In this document: positions 14,794 through 16,070 of the stretch, one piece after another
Position numbering within the stretch: position 1 is the stretch's first letter
Layout: each line of letters begins with the position of its first letter
Assembly (NCBI GenBank): GCA_026397675.1
Contig: JAPLUH010000526.1
Coordinates: 1 to 16,070 of the forward strand
DNA from: Verrucomicrobiota bacterium
GTDB taxonomy: Bacteria > Verrucomicrobiota > Verrucomicrobiia > Limisphaerales > UBA9464
Direction of reading: 5' to 3'
DNA: 16,070 bases
The notes under the pieces: model-generated
What the model saw: only the letters and a program-made list of their open reading frames with translations
The model's database searches: none
What the model was told of the DNA's origin: nothing
Program-made: the position numbers and the translations under genes

Positions 14794-16070
14794 TCAGCCC
14801 ACGAAGCCCGGACGATACTGGGTCTTCACCCACTGATTGGCCGAGGGCAAATTCCGGATCTTGAGCGCCTTGGAATCCCATTCCAGCCGCTGACCAGCCC
14901 GGATGGCGAGGTTGCCCAGGAGTAAGGTTTCAGTCACCGGTCCGGCGACATCGAAGGCAGACTGTGCCTTCGGCCCGCCTTTGCAGGCCCGAATCCATTC
15001 CTGATAGTGGGCTCCTTCCGAGTCCGCGTATTTCTCAAACTTCTCAGGGACCGATTTGAGATCGGCGGCAGTCCGGCCCGACCGAAGTTTACCGCCACCC
15101 GGCAGGCTTTCGTAGCTCGTCAGGAGCGTGTCTTCGGAGCCCACCATGAGAACGCCATTACCCCCGTAAGTCTGACCGGGGAACAAGTGCGTCGGCGGCA
15201 AGGATCCACCATCGTACCAATGGAACCGCAGCGCGGCCTGACCTCGACGGGCCGGGATATCCCAAACCACGTGCGAACGCACCGGAGCCGTTTCGTCATT
15301 GGCCCCCTCCGACGTGGCCTCGACGGCGCTCGGATTGGACAAATCCATCGACAACGTGGGCACGTTGAGCAAGTGACACCCCATGTCACCGACGGCACCA
15401 GTCCCGAAGTCCCACCAACCGCGCCACTTGAAATGCCCCCATGCCGGATGATACGGGCGCTCCGGAGCGGTCCCCAGCCAGAGGTCCCAGGACAATTCCT
15501 TCGGAACCGTCGGCCGATCGGTCGGGCGCTGAACTCCCTGGGGCCACCAAGGACCGGGACGATCGGTCCAGCAATGGATCTCCCGAACCGTTCCCAGCAC
15601 CCCGGCCTTAACCCACTCGGCGTCCCTCCGCACGGCCGCCCGCGACATGCCTTGGTTGCCCATTTGCGTGGCAACGCCCGCCGCTCGGGTGGCTCGGGTC
15701 AGTTCGCGGGCCTCCCAAATCGTGTGGGTCAATGGCTTCTGGCAATAGACATGCCATCCGTGTTGGACCGCCCGCATCGATGGCGGGAAGTGCGTGTGAT
15801 CGGGCGTCGAGACAGTGACCGCATCGATCTGGTTGCCCAACTGATCGAACAGTTCCCGCCAATCAGCAAAGCGACGGGCCGAGGTGAACGTCTTGCCCGC
15901 TTGAGCCAAACGGCCGGAATCCACATCACAAATCCCGACAATATTCTCGGTCGCGCCCGCCTGAGTGACGTCGGTCCACCCTTTTCCACCCACGCCGACG
16001 GCTGCGATGCGAAGTCGCTCATTGGCGCCCAACACCCGACGACGACTGACATAGGGGAACTGGCATCCAC
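14794..16070 (-). CDS. Gfo/Idh/MocA-family NAD(P)-dependent oxidoreductase (5' end outside window)
   Basis: The frame is open to the right window edge; about 424 residues are visible. A GTG at 16035 is in frame, but upstream codons read CQFPYVSRRRVLGANERLR, which looks like the end of an exported-protein leader before ANERLRIAAVGVGGKG, so the true start is probably outside. The family oxidises or epimerises sugars, inositols and similar compounds with a bound nicotinamide. Counting from 16035, the Rossmann motif GVGGKG is at 14-19, STPDHTHF at 75-82 and YCQKPLTH at 96-103, the place of the usual EKP with Gln for Glu. The C-terminal half fits the family's sheet domain, with WLGTAPERPYHPAWGHFKWRGWWDFGTGAVGDMGCH, typical of the large Planctomycetota/Verrucomicrobiota branch. 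The substrate is not predictable. It is convergent with serA. Confidence 0.9.
   Translation of the reverse strand, partial: GCQFPYVSRRRVLGANERLRIAAVGVGGKGWTDVTQAGATENIVGICDVDSGRLAQAGKTFTSARRFADWRELFDQLGNQIDAVTVSTPDHTHFPPSMRAVQHGWHVYCQKPLTHTIWEARELTRATRAAGVATQMGNQGMSRAAVRRDAEWVKAGVLGTVREIHCWTDRPGPWWPQGVQRPTDRPTVPKELSWDLWLGTAPERPYHPAWGHFKWRGWWDFGTGAVGDMGCHLLNVPTLSMDLSNPSAVEATSEGANDETAPVRSHVVWDIPARRGQAALRFHWYDGGSLPPTHLFPGQTYGGNGVLMVGSEDTLLTSYESLPGGGKLRSGRTAADLKSVPEKFEKYADSEGAHYQEWIRACKGGPKAQSAFDVAGPVTETLLLGNLAIRAGQRLEWDSKALKIRNLPSANQWVKTQYRPGFVG

Overview
The window is GC-rich, densely coded chromosomal DNA, and every gene I recognise looks bacterial. The mix suggests a Verrucomicrobiota-like or Planctomycetota-like bacterium: a Gfo/Idh/MocA oxidoreductase apparently with an N-terminal export leader, a Tat-exported PhoD phosphatase, a long three-domain SerA, a large SNF2-family ATPase and REP-like GC palindromes. 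This placement is inference from gene content; no rRNA or other taxonomic marker is present. I see no tRNA, rRNA, CRISPR array, transposase, integrase or phage gene.

Layout, left to right. Positions 1-2463 hold a minus-strand series: an intramembrane HExxH metalloprotease-like protein, a PtsN-type EIIA protein and argS, which runs off the left edge. From a short divergent gap, a 1106-residue SNF2 helicase runs on the plus strand (2581-5901). It meets the rhodanese/trxB pair (minus) across a 245-bp convergent gap that holds two copies of a 32-bp palindromic REP-like repeat. A 502-bp gap upstream of trxB has no convincing gene but carries two diverged 92-bp direct repeats with internal hairpins. 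From 12961 down to 7997 there is a minus-strand series phoD-like, midA-like, tonB, exbB, exbD. The phoD/midA and exbB/exbD pairs share 4-nt ATGA overlaps. serA runs divergently on the plus strand (13101-14705) and ends in a strong hairpin terminator. A Gfo/Idh/MocA oxidoreductase (minus) enters from the right edge.

How the genes may work together: TrxB and the rhodanese fit thiol/sulfur redox. TonB-ExbB-ExbD would energise outer-membrane uptake, and the adjacent PhoD suggests, without proving, a link to phosphoester use. ArgS and SerA are housekeeping genes. The window is mostly ordinary metabolism. I found no clear new multi-gene system; the best leads are the two repeat families, the SNF2 protein with its unassigned N-terminal half, the membrane HExxH protein, and an ExbB that appears to lack a conserved transmembrane glutamate.
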